A stretch of DNA of 64,000 bases, taken from the NCBI RefSeq assembly GCF_030463565.1, contig NC_134644.1:112223684-112287683 (forward strand), written 5' to 3'. Numbering within the stretch: position 1 is the stretch's first letter; every line of letters starts with the position of its first letter. Origin of the DNA: Pelecanus crispus (taxonomy: Eukaryota > Chordata > Aves > Pelecaniformes > Pelecanidae). Below, one piece after another: positions 37,880 through 49,400 of this stretch. Position numbers and translations under genes: made by a program. A model generated the notes under the pieces. It was not told the origin of the DNA. It saw nothing but the letters and a program-made list of their open reading frames with translations, and made no database searches.

Positions 37880-39093
37880 CATCATAGGCAGGTGTACTCT
37901 TCACTGAGTAAAAAAATGGCTGGATGGCCAAGCCCAGAGAGTTGTGGTGAATGGAGCTAAATACAGTTGGCAACCGGTCACAAGCAGTGTTCCCCAGGGC
38001 TCTGTTTTGGGGCCAGTCTTGTTTAACATCTTTATCAACAATCCGGATGAGAGGATTGAGTGCACCCTCAGTAAGTTTGCAGATGACATCAAACTGGGTT
38101 GGAGTGTTGATCTGCTCGAGGGTAGGATGGCCCTGCAGAGGGACCTGGACAGGCTGGATCGATGGGCCGTGGCCAACTGGATGAGGTTCAACAAGGCCAA
38201 GTGCTGGGTCCTGCACTTGGGTCACAACAACCTGATGCAACGCTACAGGCTTGGGGAAGAGTGGCTGGAAAGCTGCCTGGCCAAAAAGGACCTGGGGGTG
38301 TTGGCTGACAGCCAGCTGAACATGAGCTGGAGTGTGCCCAGGTGGCCAAGAAGGCCAACAGCATCCTGGCTTGTATCAGGAATATTGTGGCCAGCAGGAG
38401 CAGGGAGGTGATTGTCCCCCTGTACTCGGCGCTGGTGAGACCGCACCTGGAATACTGTGTCCAGTTTTGGGCCCCTCAGTGCAGGAAAGACACTGAGGTG
38501 CTGGAGTGTGTCCAGAGAAGGGCAACAAAGCTGGTAAGGATCTAGAGCAAAAGTCTTATGAGGGGCGGCTGAGGGAGCTGGGATTTTTTAGTGTGGAGAA
38601 GAGGAGGCTCTACAACTCCCTGAGAGGAGGTTGTAGTGAGGTGGGTGTTGGTCTCTTCTCCCAAGTAACTGGTAATAGGATGAGAGGAAATGGCCTCAAG
38701 TTGCATCAGGGGAGGTTTAGGTTGGATATGAGGAAAAATTTCTTCACGGAAAGAGTAGTCAGGCATTGGAACAGGCTGCCCAGAGAGGTAGTGGAGTCAC
38801 CATCCCTGGAAGCATTCCAAAAACCTGTAGATGTGACACTCTGGGACACAGTTTAATGGGCATGGTGATGCTGGGTTGATGATTGGACTGATGGTCTTAG
38901 ACAGCCCTTCCAACCTTAATGATTCGTAGTTTTTACTTTCATTAAAAAATAATCCATCCACCAAGGCAGGAAGCATGAAATTATTACTCTCTCCTTAATT
39001 GGTTTAGTTGTGGACTTGGTAGTGTTATGTTAGTGGTTGGACTGGATGATCTTAAGGGTCTTTTCCAATCTAAATGATTCTATGATTCTATAT
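37880..39093 (+). mobile_element. CR1 copy with RT core and doubled 3' tail
   Basis: It begins near GTGTACTCTTCACTGAG upstream of the [19 protein letters not shown] block, followed by FADD in the RT catalytic motif. A short deletion near 38325 (MSWSVPRW where the other copies read [13 protein letters not shown]) shifts the frame. At 38610 it shares the deletion of the GAGGGGAGACCTTATCGCT segment with the copy at 31 kb. The first tail ends near 38925, the spacer (CCACCAAGGCAGGAAGCATG) follows, and the second tail spans 39001-39090. It is inactive. Confidence 0.94.
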
Positions 39094-39869
39094 TCTCGCC
39101 ATTGTATCAGTAGAAGTTGGCATGCTGCATTTAACATTTTTGAACATCAGTGAACATAAAACCACGAGATCCATTTGATATCATTAAGTTTGTCTATTCT
39201 ATCCCACTAAATATTGTCATTGTTATTTTCAGTAACAGGAATTTCCAGCTGAAATAGGTCTTCTGCAACTCTTTTTTGACTTCAAAATCTGTAACACACC
39301 AAGCAACATATACAGTAGCATAGCTTTTGTTGGACAACACTTACAGAAAAAGGAGGCTGAATATTACATAATTACATAATGTGTTCAAGAGACTTTGGAT
39401 TTATTTCTGATGTGTTCACCATATTTCTCCTTCTAAAAATTCTGTTAATATGGAGATTGGTCATGTCACCAGATTCCACATCTGAACCCATTTCTGATTT
39501 TTACTTACCATGCTTTTTCCTTTGATTAGTTTTCTTTTTTTTTTTTTTTTTTGCATGTTTTTGAAGGAAGGAAGCAGACTTAAAATCCATAGTACATGAT
39601 TGGGAAAGAAGGGGAGATGTCATGTGAAAGAACAGAAATTAGAAGGGTTGAAGAAGACATTCTTATTCCGTCTTGAAGACTTAGCTTTTTTTTGAAAGAT
39701 TTAATAATTTTTTGCTTGCTTTAGCAGAAAGTGGGATAGCAAGCTCTCTCAGACAAAGGCAAATAGAAACATTTTGTGTTGCTGTGTGTTCCCACTAGAT
39801 CATAAAAACCCGTTGGTAGTTGTATTTAAATGTACATGTAAGGCTCAGAATTACATTGTGGTTTGTACT

Positions 39870-40400
39870 AGCCCTTTCACCACCTGTGTTGCCCTCCTCT
39901 GGATGCTTTCAAGTACTTTAATATCCTTCTTAAATTCTGGGGCCCAGAACCACACACAGTACTCAAGGTGAGGCCACACCAACACTGACTACAGTGGGTT
40001 AATCAACTCTTCTGACTGGCTGGTTATACTGTGCGTAATGCCCCCCAGGATGCAGTTTGCCCTCTTGGCTTCCAGGGCACACTGCTGACTCATATTGACC
40101 CTGCTGTTGACCAGCACCCTCAAATCCCTTTCTGCAGGGCTGCTCTCCAGCCACTCCTCTCCCAATTTATGCTTGTGCGTGGTGTTAGTCTCTCCCAGGT
40201 GCAGAATCTGGCATTTGTTCCCTTCATCCACTAAGCAGGTGACCTTATCATAGGAGGATATCAAGTTAGTTAGACAGGACTTTCCCTTTATGAATCCATG
40301 TTGACTATGCCTTTAAATTGTCCTTTAAATGTCTTTCAGTAGCACCCAGTAGGATCTTCATAGCACCCAGATGAAAAGCAGGGGACTACTTTTCCAGTCA
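39870..40400 (-). mobile_element. Old CR1 remnant, minus strand
   Basis: Reversed CR1 ORF2 sequence is clear: TGTTGCCCTCCTCTGGATG, GGCACACTGCTGACTCATAT, CTGCTCTCCAGCCACTCCTC. A minus frame at 40264-39989 reads [19 protein letters not shown]. Beyond 40230, CCTTATCATAGGAGGATATC and ATGAATCCATGTTGACTATG continue into the RT region of older CR1 families. It lacks the 3' tail and is more diverged than the 27-39 kb copies. The right boundary is uncertain. Confidence 0.82.
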
Positions 40401-42185
40401 TTGAGGGTTGTCATACAGTCCTTCTGGGCCGGGAGGAGACAGCAGTACGTCTGTGCCATAGAAAATAGACAGAAGATAAGGCTGCAGTAGGGGGTGAGGA
40501 GAATCAGGGTAGGAGTGAAATTAGCTTCCCTTCTTCCTTCATGAATCCATCCAGTATGAACACAAGGTATCAGTCCATGTCTGCGGGTCTCTACTCAACA
40601 AACCATCTTTCTCTGGGCATGAATGCATTCGTGCTGGATTTCTGTGTGGGCGAAACTATTTCAGTGATGTCTAGTTAGCATACCGTATGTGCCAGTCCAG
40701 CAAGCCATGTGACAATCTACATGAAGATCTTTACAGTGCAGTTCAAATCTCTTGTTAGAACAAATAACTGTCTGGCCCATTAGTGCTTCCTCCTCAAAAC
40801 CAAAGCAGTGCACTGAAGGTCAAAAACCTTCATGCAAAAAAAATTTCACAATCTTGCAGAGAAAATGCCAAGGCTCTGAAGATGGGGGAGAGAGGGACAC
40901 ATTGTCTGATACTTAACAGAAATTGTACTGATGCCGAAAATACACTTAATAGCTTCCTGTCAGCATATCACCTTTGATGAGAACACAAGAACTAAAGAGA
41001 CAAATGACAAGCCTCTGACATGTTTCTGCAAAATCTTGAATGTTATGTTAAAGTCAGCAATTACAAAAGGTTTTGTATAGCTAAAGAAAACAAATGCCTC
41101 AGGAAGGTTTGGCTCACTTCAAATGAGAAAAGGCAAAATGGCTTTGACTTGTTTCTTCTAAAAAAAAAATCTAATGATTTTCCTCATCCAAATTTAACTG
41201 ACAGCTGATAATCTCAGCTCTCAAACTTATTAACTCAGAGATTATTATCTTGACCTGACAAAATTGAAGGTGAAACTTCAGGAAAAGAAAAATGAGGTCT
41301 GGAGTGCTTAGACTGCAGGTTGGGGATGCTGCTGAAGTCTGGAACTCTATCCAGATTCACCCTTACTTGATGACAATTAAACACATGATTTTTAACAGAG
41401 TAGCTAAAATCTTAAAATTTCTTTTTTGTTTGCAGGATGTTTTCTTCCTATTTCTGTAAGTATTCACTGGCACAGATAATGATTTTCTGTGGCGGGTAGC
41501 TAAACACTTGGAAAAAAAGACATTATTATTTTTCCTGAAGTTGGACATAGCTATATGCATCCTGTCAAAATATTTTAAGTACACAGCAGTTGAAAACGTG
41601 CTGGAAGTAGTGATTTCATATGCCATTATAATAAAAAAGACCTAATTTTTTGTTATCAGGCAGCCTTCTCTATTGTGTCACGTACCTTCAGCAGCACAAA
41701 CTTCTGAGCGGATTTTCTTACTGTTTTCTTTCCAGCAAAATAGCATTGGAATTCAAGGATAAGACTCTTCTGTGATCAGTATTTTTTGTTATCCTTTCCA
41801 ATGAGCATATTAATACTAAAGAGGTGTACCTGGGTAAGTCTCAACTGGTATTCAGGATAGCCGGGTAAGAAGCTGTGAACCTTTTTGATCCATGAGGAAA
41901 AGCCATCTGGTGATGGCTCAGTATTGTTAGTGATACTGATTGTTTTCCTTTGTCTATGACCTGAGCATGTAACGTTCCGGTCTACCCAGAAAGAAAGCTC
42001 TTTGGGGCAGCTGTGGTTTCACCTTCAGATACTATCTTCCTCTGTACAGTGAGCAGAACATTAAAAAGGGACTAACCTAAAGACAGATTTTTAGTCCCTG
42101 TTCACCAATGAATTGCTAGTCTGTGTCTGAAACACAAGAAACAAATTTGTGGCCAAGAAGTTTGTAAGATCAACTGGCTAAGATG

Positions 42186-42223
42186 TGTCCTGATAGCTGA
42201 TACTTTGTCCTGGTAGCTGATAC
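42186..42223 (+). repeat. Tandem duplication of TGTCCTGRTAGCTGATAC
   Basis: Two copies of an 18-bp unit at 20-bp period differ at one base. They lie within CD226 intron 3. Confidence 0.85.
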
Positions 42224-43465
42224 TGCTAGCCACAAATACACTATGTACAGAAGTATTTATTACATACTATTTGTGTTTGCTTGCTTTTTGTGCTATTAGT
42301 CTCAAGTCTGCAGAGTGCTAGTGCAGAAATGCAACAGAGAAGCAGGAAGCAGGGCACTGTGATGCAAAAAGTTGACTTGAAGTTCTGTGGTTTAACACAC
42401 CTTTTTTTTTTAATGCTACCACTAACCAAGTTCAGAATGGTGACAAGAGAAAAATTCACAAGTGTTTTAAATGCATGATAACTGTACTGAGTATTTGTGT
42501 TGTGGACTTCCTGTGTGTCTTTCAGTATATCACTTATTTTTTCTCCATCTTTTTCACCTAAAAAATGAGAATAATATCACATTACCTCTCTGCAAGCTTG
42601 AGCACCAGAAGAATATATTGACCCATACCTCAAAGCCATTGTCTTGCCTCTCTCTACCGTTTAGTTATTATTTGTTTCTCCTTAGCTTCATTTGAAGATG
42701 TGACTCCGTAGTGAAGAAATCTATGCATTTTAAGCAAAGCTATTATAAATGTTACTTTTTCTGCCTTGGTTGTAATTCTTAGATAAATGTTTTTTGTTTA
42801 GGCTAGAACAAATAAGGTAGGTTTCCTGACATCCATCATCAAAGCATGTACTGGCTTATAAAAAAAAAGTGATCACAATGGAGAAAGTTTTGTGGAAATA
42901 ATGTTGTTAAAAAGTGAACAGATTTCCTTTGAATTAGAGCAGAAAATAACTGATACAACTGTGCAGTACTGAATAGAAAACCTCTTGGGCACTGAGATGA
43001 TCTTCTTGGTACTCTGAAAAATGTCTTGCCACCCATGGAAATATTGCATGATTATTAGGTATCTCTTATGGGACAACATTTACAATGTTAAGAACATTCA
43101 CTTAAGTAGTCTGAGTGCTTTTATTATCCTTATATTGAGTCACTTAGGTATGCTGTTGGAGTGTTCTCTCACCAGAGGAGGGAAGGAGATAGGAAAGGAC
43201 TACACAAGGCATCGCTGTTTTTTTCATACCACTGTGGTGTGTTCACACATTTTTTGTCATCCCAGTCACAACATTTGTAAGACCTAGTTCAACATAACAA
43301 AGGCATTTTAGAAATGAGGAAATAGTTGTGAGGTCTGAATACTGAGCATGAGCTGTCATGGAATAATGTCTCTACATAATTGTTGATTTTCAGCCTGGTT
43401 TGTCATAAAAAGTTCATGTTGGTTTATATAAAATACTGATCATATTTATTACAATTGTATTTTAG

Positions 43466-43577
43466 CATCTCGGGATCCCAAATGGTTTATTATCTACATA
43501 GCTGGAGGAATTTCTGCTGCTGTCTTACTGTTAGTTTTCCTACTGATCTTCTGCATCACCACTGCTTATCACAAAAA
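43466..43577 (+). CDS. CD226: CD226 transmembrane exon
   Basis: This exon enters in phase 1 after GTATTTTAG and leaves in phase 2 at GTGAGT (43578). It encodes residues 246-282 and two bases of 283: a short stalk ASRDPK, then an aromatic start WFIIYI, a run of about 25 hydrophobic residues (253-277, including GGISAAVLLLVFLLIF) and the basic stop HKK. A single-pass type I helix is expected. No charged residue lies in the helix, so no adaptor pairing through a membrane charge is suggested, as for human CD226. Confidence 0.93.
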
Positions 43578-44444
43578 GTGAGTAACAAACCAATTTGCTT
43601 GATATACTGAGGGAGGTAAGTATGAAGTTTTTAACAGTTCATCCTACTGTCTCCTTCAGAACCAATTAAAAAAAGGTAGATGTGAAAATGTAATTTGCCT
43701 GCCAAAATTTTAAACTTGAAAAAACCTATTCAGTTCTACAGCCAATGAAAAAATTGACATTCTCAATTTTTTTTTTTTTTCTTTTTTTCACATTAAAAAC
43801 CCAAATGGCTTACTCAAGTTCCTTGGTCAGCTAAATGCTTACAGTGGTATTAGCTGAAACTTCATGTCAAGAGTGATTTGTCAGAAATAACGAGCCTAGG
43901 CGTATGTTGTTCCTATCTTGTGCAAAGAGAAGAACTACTGGTATCTTGAGGTTTTCCAAAACTTCTAACATTTTTTTGTCTTTTGATTTTATGTTCCAAA
44001 TTTGCTCACAGCTGAATCCAGATTAATAGTTTAAACCATTATCTAAGTTTGCTATATTCCTTGCCAAATACATGCTAGTGGCCTGATCCAGCATCTCTGT
44101 TTCCAATGAAAAGAAGTAATAAGCAGAAAAAATATTTCTTCCCCTACCACAATATATGAAGCTGCTGGAACTTGCTGGCAATATGTTATTGTATTTTCCC
44201 CTGAATCAGAAGGCCTTTTTATCTGTGTCTGAGCCTTTATGAAACACTGCTAATCTCATGCATGTTACTGTTTGCAAGTCAGAGAAAAGACTGCTTGGAT
44301 TTTTATTGTACTTACTGGCTTCAGTGGGAAACTAAGCAATACTAGCATTATCTCTTGTATGCTGGAATTAGATATTTTGGACTATACTATAATGCAGGGT
44401 GCAGTTCCCTCCATTGTTTTTTCTGACTGAATGTGTGTCACCAG
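43578..44444 (+). other. CD226: CD226 intron 4
   Basis: This is a 0.87-kb intron between GTGAGT and TGTGTCACCAG. It has a poly-T stretch near 43770-43788. No repeat family was recognised. Confidence 0.85.
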
Positions 44445-44505
44445 AAAGAAGAGAAAGAGGATCACAGAGGTCTTACCAAAAGCTTTGTACTCTACTCAGA
44501 CCTGG
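44445..44505 (+). CDS. CD226: CD226 juxtamembrane cytoplasmic exon
   Basis: This short exon (61 bp) enters in phase 2 after CACCAG and leaves in phase 0 at GTAAGA (44506). It completes Lys283 and encodes residues 284-303, a strongly basic start KKRKR, then ITEVLPKALYSTQTW. The human protein likewise begins its tail with a basic cluster. Tyr298 sits in ALYSTQ, which is neither an ITIM nor a YxN motif. The call depends on phase agreement with both neighbours, which is exact. Confidence 0.82.
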
Positions 44506-45776
44506 GTAAGATCACCTGGAGTTTACTTGTATTTTGTATTGCATATTAGTCAACATCTTTCTCTTCTGTATCTGATCTTTATATCCCTTGAATCTTATAG
44601 TCTAATCTTAAACTATACAGACAGGAAAAATTGAATATTTTAAAGTATGATTATTGCTATTCACTTTTTTTTTAATTAATATTCTTTAATATCTTACAGC
44701 TACATTTAGAGACCCAACTATTTTCCATATTACTAACAAATTAGCTCTTTTGGTTTGCTAGCTTTTCTATTATTTGTGTATTGTTAACACCCTTTTTTCT
44801 CAAGTCACTTCTTGTAAAACTGAGGCACAATATTGTATCCTGTGATACCCTTTGCTTTATCTATTTCTTCTAGTTCAGCTTCACTATACTACATTGGGAC
44901 AACTGTTTCAGTGCTTCTCCTTTCTTTTTGTACTGTAACAATCAACGTTTTGACGCTCTGAGTCTTTCCCCCAGGCCCCCTTAATAATCCTATTCAAGAC
45001 CTGAAGCTTAGATATGGAAAGACAGGAGCCAACTTCACTGCTTCTGCCTTGTCTCTTCATACTCTAAGTCAGGGTATGAAGTGATGTGGTGATTAGGGAA
45101 ATGACCCCATACTCCAGTGTATGTAAGACCCTAGCTTTCCACCTATCTCCTCTCAGATGGCACTTCTGTATGATCCAACAGTGAGCTCCACTGTAGTTGT
45201 GTCCTTACAAAACCCTTTGACCTCCTGCCATTTCCATTTCTCTCATTCTGATTCTTGGGTCACTCTTCATACCAGAATGAAGCTTTTCCTAGGGTGACCA
45301 TAGGCTAGGGACTAGCCGTTTGCTTCAGAAACCATCTTTCCTCCTATACCAGTTAACCGAGGCACCACCACATGAAGTTGGCTTAATGACATGACTAATT
45401 CTTAGCACGGTTCATACTTTTAGAGCAATTCATGTTTTAAGGTTGTCATAGGAGACTACTTCAGTACCTGAAGTGTGCATGTGAGGGGAAGGAGGCATTC
45501 CACTGGTGCTTTACCAGGCACCTGATGTGGGACAGCTGGGAAACGTATTCAAAGTGCAAATCCTTTTTTCATGTGACTTGAACCTGAAATGTATTCGCAG
45601 AAAACAAGAAGATAAAAAATATTTTGACTTATAGTTTAATATTTCTCAATAATAAATCAGCATATGAGGAAAATTTGCCATTTTTCTCCTCTTTCAAACT
45701 TGTAGCTGTTTTGAGAAAAGTCCTTTAACTTTTTCTTTTCTTTTTTTTTTTCTTTTTTTCTTTAATGTTCTTCTAG
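44506..45776 (+). other. CD226: CD226 intron 5
   Basis: This is a 1.27-kb intron ending in a long T-rich tract (45727-45760) and the acceptor TTCTTCTAG. No transposon or other gene was recognised. Confidence 0.85.
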
Positions 45777-45938
45777 CCTGCTGACACTTATGGAAGACCT
45801 GATTTTCATGGCACACGGAACACAAAAAGAAGAGAAGAACCATCACTCAGGCAGACAGAGGCGGTTTACGTCAACTGCAGAAATGTCTCTCACACACCTA
45901 AGAAAAGACCATTAGATTCCTTCTTAAGAATGAAGTAA
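45777..45938 (+). CDS. CD226: CD226 terminal coding exon with YVN tail motif and stop
   Basis: This phase-0 exon has 53 codons and TAA at 45936-45938. It ends the cytoplasmic tail (residues 304-356). The key part is EAVYVNCRNVSHTPKK. Tyr334-Val-Asn matches the YVN (Grb2-type YxN, immunoglobulin tyrosine tail) motif of human CD226 at Tyr322. Ser341 lies seven residues on, exactly where human Ser329 (a PKC site) is. The human second tyrosine (YVNY) is replaced by Cys337. After the conserved PKK/PKT segment the bird tail runs about nine residues longer (PLDSFLRMK). The rest of the exon is basic and not recognisably conserved. Confidence 0.9.
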   Translation, partial: PADTYGRPDFHGTRNTKRREEPSLRQTEAVYVNCRNVSHTPKKRPLDSFLRMK

Positions 45939-46400
45939 CCAAAGTGCAGGCCTTATATTTGCAGCTTAGAATTTATTTTCTTTGTGCTGGCAGGATGTGG
46001 AACATCAAACTGGCTGTGCTGACAACTGCCTGGGCTCCTTTGGCTGGACAGCCAGCCTGGGCCAGGTTACACCATATGTGTCTGTGTTGCATTGCCGCCT
46101 TCAGCATTAACATATCCTTTGATTCATATGTAAAATTAAAGATTATTTGTACTTCTGCAACTGAAACAGTTTTACCCGGTAGGTGTACTCTTAAGTAAGA
46201 ATTTTAGAACAGCTCTGATATGCAGAATGGAGTTGCATATGTTTACATAAAGTTAATTTGGTCTGAGAAATCTATGTATCTGAGAAGTCTATGTGACAGG
46301 GTGAGAAAGAAAATGAACTTGATGTTGTCTACATCCATGATTTTTGCATCTCAAACTGGGAGATCTATAGAATAATAAATACCCACTATTTTCCACAGAG
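45939..46400 (+). other. CD226: CD226 3' UTR with candidate poly(A) signals
   Basis: After the stop, an ATTAAA lies at 46135-46140 and an AATAAA at 46374-46379. Either could end the transcript. The extent given assumes the second. Open frames within (for example 45944-46198) overlap the UTR and show no domain. Confidence 0.5.
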
Positions 46401-49400
46401 GAGGTGTTATTTTGCTGCTGGGCAAACAGTACTATTCAGCTGACAAAAGCAAATATATCAGGGATCCTTGAACCTAGATTTAAAAGTAAGAACAGAAGCT
46501 TGCTATCTGACAGCTGTGTGGTTTTACAGGCTTCTTGCCACTCACCACAGTTATTTCAGTGCTTTCTCTTTGGGGATGGAATGGAAATGTAGACCCTGCT
46601 CTCCTCCCTCCCTCCTTTCCCCCCAGCTTTCTTCCCATGCCCAGGAGAAAACAAAACATGAAGACTCTGTCACTGTCAGGTAATATTTAATAATAATTTA
46701 TTATAAGGTTTAGTTGCACAAAAAATAAATGAGAACATGGAAGATACATGAATAAATGATGTAAAGCTGAAAAAAGCATGATTGAGAACATTTACAAAAC
46801 AATACACATACATATGTAGTTGTATGTGTGCATATGTATATATTCTGCTGAAACCTACAGAAAAAAAACCACACAGAAATTGAACAAACAGACAAAAAAA
46901 ATCCTTAAACAAACAGAACTAGAAGGCAGACCTGAGAATTACGATCTATGCATCTTTTGGCCTTTTACAAATCTGCTGTATTACTGAGAACAAAATCCCA
47001 GTAGATGAAGGTGTTACCATGACTGCTAATAATCATATATGTCTGCATACTACAAACTGTGTGCCTGGCCTACCTATACTTGATTCCCCTTTTCTCTTGA
47101 AGCATTCATAGAAGTGTTGCTGAATATGTTGGGGTTTTTTTTTGAAAGGGGTTGAGGGGAGGCATCATGAGTCTGCCTACAGATCAGTTACTGGTTCCAC
47201 CTGGCTGGCTAGGAAGGAGCATCAATAACCTGACAGTGAAAAGCACATTTTGGGTAGCCTTTTCCAACAAAAAGCTTTCTTCATGTGCACTGAAAAATAA
47301 GAGTCTAGGTTCTTCCGAGAATAACGTGGACACAAGGCTTCTCTGAACTATTTGAGCAATAATAGCTTCATGTGTTTATCTTACACTTCAGCTAAAAATC
47401 TAAAAACCTAAACCAAACTGTCCTTCAACCTAGCACTGAAGACTTAAATTGTTTACAATGTCATATACCATTAGAAAACATCTCATTTTGGTTTTGTGTA
47501 CTCCTGAACAAGGATACATGCACAATGCAAGGGACAGGCTTTTTCTTTCACTTACTGAAGGTTTTCAGATATATAAATGCTTACATGTGAAGTTGATGAG
47601 GATACACAGAACTGTACGGTTAATAAGTTGGTTTATTTCCTGAGTTATCGAATGTCATAGCAGGTAATTCTAAGTTGTGCACAGCATTACAAATAAAACC
47701 CTGTAGCATTGGGTCGTTTCTTTGATGATCCCATTTATATTAAAATGCCAAAATGACAATGTAATAAGTTTCATTACACTGAAGTTCTGAGTTGGAAACC
47801 TGATACAGAAATATCGGTAAGCTGAGAAGTTGGTGTTGTTTCATTGCTTGTGGAGACAGTCAAAATGCATCCCTAATTTACTGAGGGTAAAAAAGGGAGA
47901 GAGCTTGAGCTTAAGTACCTGGAATACCAGATTGTTTTGATTATTTCTGGTAATGTCCTTTTTTCTTGCCTCCCTTGGAACTTTTAGCTTGTGTTTCCAA
48001 AATAATTGCTTATTTTTGAGATTTGAGGAAGAAAAAAAATCTGTAGTGCACATCTTTGCAGGTATTTAATCTGTTTTAATTCAAATTCCATAGACATATT
48101 ACTTCTACCAGGATACTCCACAGGGAAAATCACATCACACATAGCATAATAAGAACAATATATTATTTTTTTTCAAAATCAAACCCAAACCAACAGCTTC
48201 ATTTTTGTACCATGGTAATATCAGTGAACAGCAGCTGAACATGAGACTGATACAAATGAAAACTAAAAAGAAAACAACCCAAAACTTATCAATATTCTTT
48301 TTGGCTTAAAAACTAGTAAGCTACACACAAAAGAAACTTTTAAAAGTGTAATTTGAAATGTAATATTAAAACTCTTTAAATATTTTATGAGTCTGGCAGG
48401 ATGGGACCCAGCAAGAGCCTGTTTTCTGTGACAGAGTTTGGATTATGTAAATAAACTTTCCTGTGCAAAATAGTACAAACTATTGTTTATTGCTGTTTAT
48501 TTCCAATATTTTCCATAGATTTGCCTTTTTCTTTTGGAAACTTTTAGTTCCTTTTGAGTGAACTTCATCAGCTGTAATTTGGAAATTTCATGTTGAGCAA
48601 TTACTGTGCTATTTCATGCTGTACTCCTCACCCAGACAGTTAAGAGGGAGCAAAAAAACCATGAAGGAACATGACACAACTATGGATAGCAATAGCTCAG
48701 CATACTATCTAAACTGTAAGATAATTCTGTCTTTTTTGTTGTTTTAAGGCCTTAGAAACTTTACTGAAAGGAAACAGACACAATAAAGCGTGTTCTCATT
48801 AAAAAAACTGAGTCTTGAATCACTGGGTAACTGCATTCTGTAACAGGAAAATGAATCTATGAGATTTTAAGAGAAGTAAAACCAGATTTCTTTTCCATAA
48901 TAACAAAATTCATCTTTTATGCTGGGCAAAAAATGTAGATGTTTAAGTCCCATATTCAAAGGAATATTCTGTGATTAATAGTACTACTAAGTCTTTAAAG
49001 GGCATAAACTCACATCTCTTTTTTTAAAAGAAAACAGAGAAAAAAATATTTGTAATCAGTCTGCTGGGACTTCTGAATGTAGGAGAGGCAGTTGCCAGAG
49101 TTTGGATAAACAGGGTGAGTGCTGAACTCACAGTCTATGAAAGAAGGTGAAAGAAGAGTAACATATATTATCTCCTGTTACCTTCTTTATTCACCTCAAA
49201 TATGTTCTTTTACCTTGAAGAGCTTCTCTGACTCTATAATACATTCATGATACTGCTCATTCTGCTTGTCTTCTGCTCTTCCTTGGCTGTGCATCTTGGG
49301 GTAAAACAACGTTTCTGTGAGGAAACAGCCTGCTTTAAAGCCTGGATCCACCAAGGAACACAAGAAGCCGGACTCCTCCAAACCCCCATGTTAGGCAGGG

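Larger units (their letters stand above)
35229..43465 (+). other. CD226: CD226 intron 3
   Basis: This 8.2-kb intron holds a minus-strand CR1 tail fragment (35.34-35.76 kb), a plus-strand double-tailed CR1 (37.88-39.09 kb) and an old minus-strand CR1 (39.87-40.40 kb). The rest (35.8-37.8, 39.1-39.8, 40.4-43.4 kb) is AT-rich with poly-T tracts at 37565-37589 and 39536-39552 and no exon recognised. The intron ends with acceptor GTATTTTAG. Confidence 0.88.
4249..46379 (+). other. CD226: CD226 (DNAM-1) gene span
   Basis: Six exons on the + strand (first one predicted) join to 1,071 coding bases: 70 + 333 + 333 + 112 + 61 + 162. This is exactly 357 codons including the stop, giving 356 residues against 336 in human CD226. 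CD226 is a plasma-membrane receptor of NK cells, T cells and other leukocytes. It binds the nectin-family ligands CD155 and CD112 and promotes cytotoxicity, in competition with TIGIT and CD96. Order here: signal peptide, Ig-V1, Ig-V2, transmembrane helix, basic tail with YVN motif. Boundary phases are 1,1,1,2,0. The convergent neighbour DOK6 supports orthology by synteny. Introns are about 10.9, 19.3, 8.2, 0.9 and 1.3 kb. Confidence 0.9.
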
